64,000 nt of DNA from Chryseobacterium mulctrae. GTDB taxonomy: Bacteria > Bacteroidota > Bacteroidia > Flavobacteriales > Weeksellaceae. This document shows, one piece after another, positions 63,918 through 64,000 of this stretch. Each line of letters opens with the position of its first letter. The stretch's first letter is position 1. The translations under genes were made by a program, and so were the position numbers. The stretch covers positions 62,001 to 126,000 of the forward strand of contig NZ_VAJL01000001.1 of NCBI RefSeq assembly GCF_006175945.1. The letters run 5' to 3'. The notes below the pieces were generated by a model. The model searched no databases. It saw nothing but the letters and a program-made list of their open reading frames with translations, and was not told where the DNA came from.

Positions 63918-64000
63918 ATGAAATCATTAAATCTTTTCTTCATGCTTATTTTTTCAGTTTGTTTTTCACAGGAAAATAATGTTCTTGAAAGACTTTCTGT
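63918..64000 (+). CDS. Exported protein, 3'-truncated by window edge
   Basis: Only 27 codons are present: a signal peptide MKSLNLFFMLIFSVCFSQEN followed by NVLERLS. The ATG is one base behind the stop of the lipoprotein gene (TAAAATG), implying coupled expression. The product cannot be named. Confidence 0.65.
   Translation, partial: MKSLNLFFMLIFSVCFSQENNVLERLS

Overview
This is an AT-rich, Gram-negative window that reads as a Bacteroidota chromosome, most likely Chryseobacterium or a close Weeksellaceae relative. The basis is family content: SusC/SusD pairs, OMP_b-brl_3-type outer-membrane barrels, a DUF4249 lipoprotein, two AsmA-like proteins, LytTR signalling and the Flavobacteriia version of the kdp locus. 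Where promoters can be read they follow the Bacteroidota pattern TTG-N17-23-TAnnTTTG. The genus is an inference. No rRNA, tRNA or CRISPR array was seen.

Layout. 1-4062: the end of a response regulator, two exported proteins of unknown function, and an AraC regulator followed by a nitrilase-family amidase. 4208-5233: an mreB without mreC or mreD. 5545-7306: an ArsR/SRPBCC/DoxX/YdeI operon with an operator that overlaps its promoter. 7474-12879: an AsmA-like protein, then an outer-membrane barrel. 12988-16113: a small metabolic cluster (hydrolase, cupin lipoprotein, acetyltransferase) beside an AraC gene. 16264-17930: a MarR-GNAT fusion and a DUF4272 protein. 18126-19022: an IS5-type insertion sequence sitting in the signal-peptide codons of a TonB-dependent receptor, whose DUF4249 partner follows. 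22446-24599: a second barrel. 25181-32472: a tight six-gene operon with two hybrid sensor kinases, two receiver proteins, CheR and CheB, and no chemoreceptor. 32900-35066: small stress-type genes, including a DUF892 protein with a histone-H1-like tail. 35177-46574: a complete kdp potassium-uptake locus with a split KdpD/kinase pair, a porin, several tiny membrane proteins, two related soluble proteins and a sigma-54 activator. 46718-48175: an OmpA-family protein with a structured leader. 48592-58386: a LytTR regulator, SusD, SusC, a zinc metalloprotease and a LytS-type kinase, in one orientation. 58719-64000: small hypotheticals, a second AsmA-like protein, an HxlR regulator, a broken DNA-alkylation-repair gene and two exported proteins.

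How the parts work together. Much of the window concerns nutrient import across the outer membrane and its sensing. The SusCD-protease block looks like a peptide-uptake system controlled by the kinase and regulator at its two ends. The kdp block couples K+ transport to its own sensor and activator. The CheB/CheR operon looks like a methylation-tuned phosphorelay that does not drive motility.

Three genes are visibly broken: the TonB receptor (insertion sequence), SusC (in-frame TAG) and the alkylation-repair protein (in-frame TGA at a probable Trp codon). Two of the three are import receptors whose partner genes remain intact. The window also holds a MITE-like element of about 234 bp with TTGTCCGAT ends inside the kdp locus, a second palindromic repeat after the ArsR operon, and a possible structured RNA ahead of the OmpA gene.
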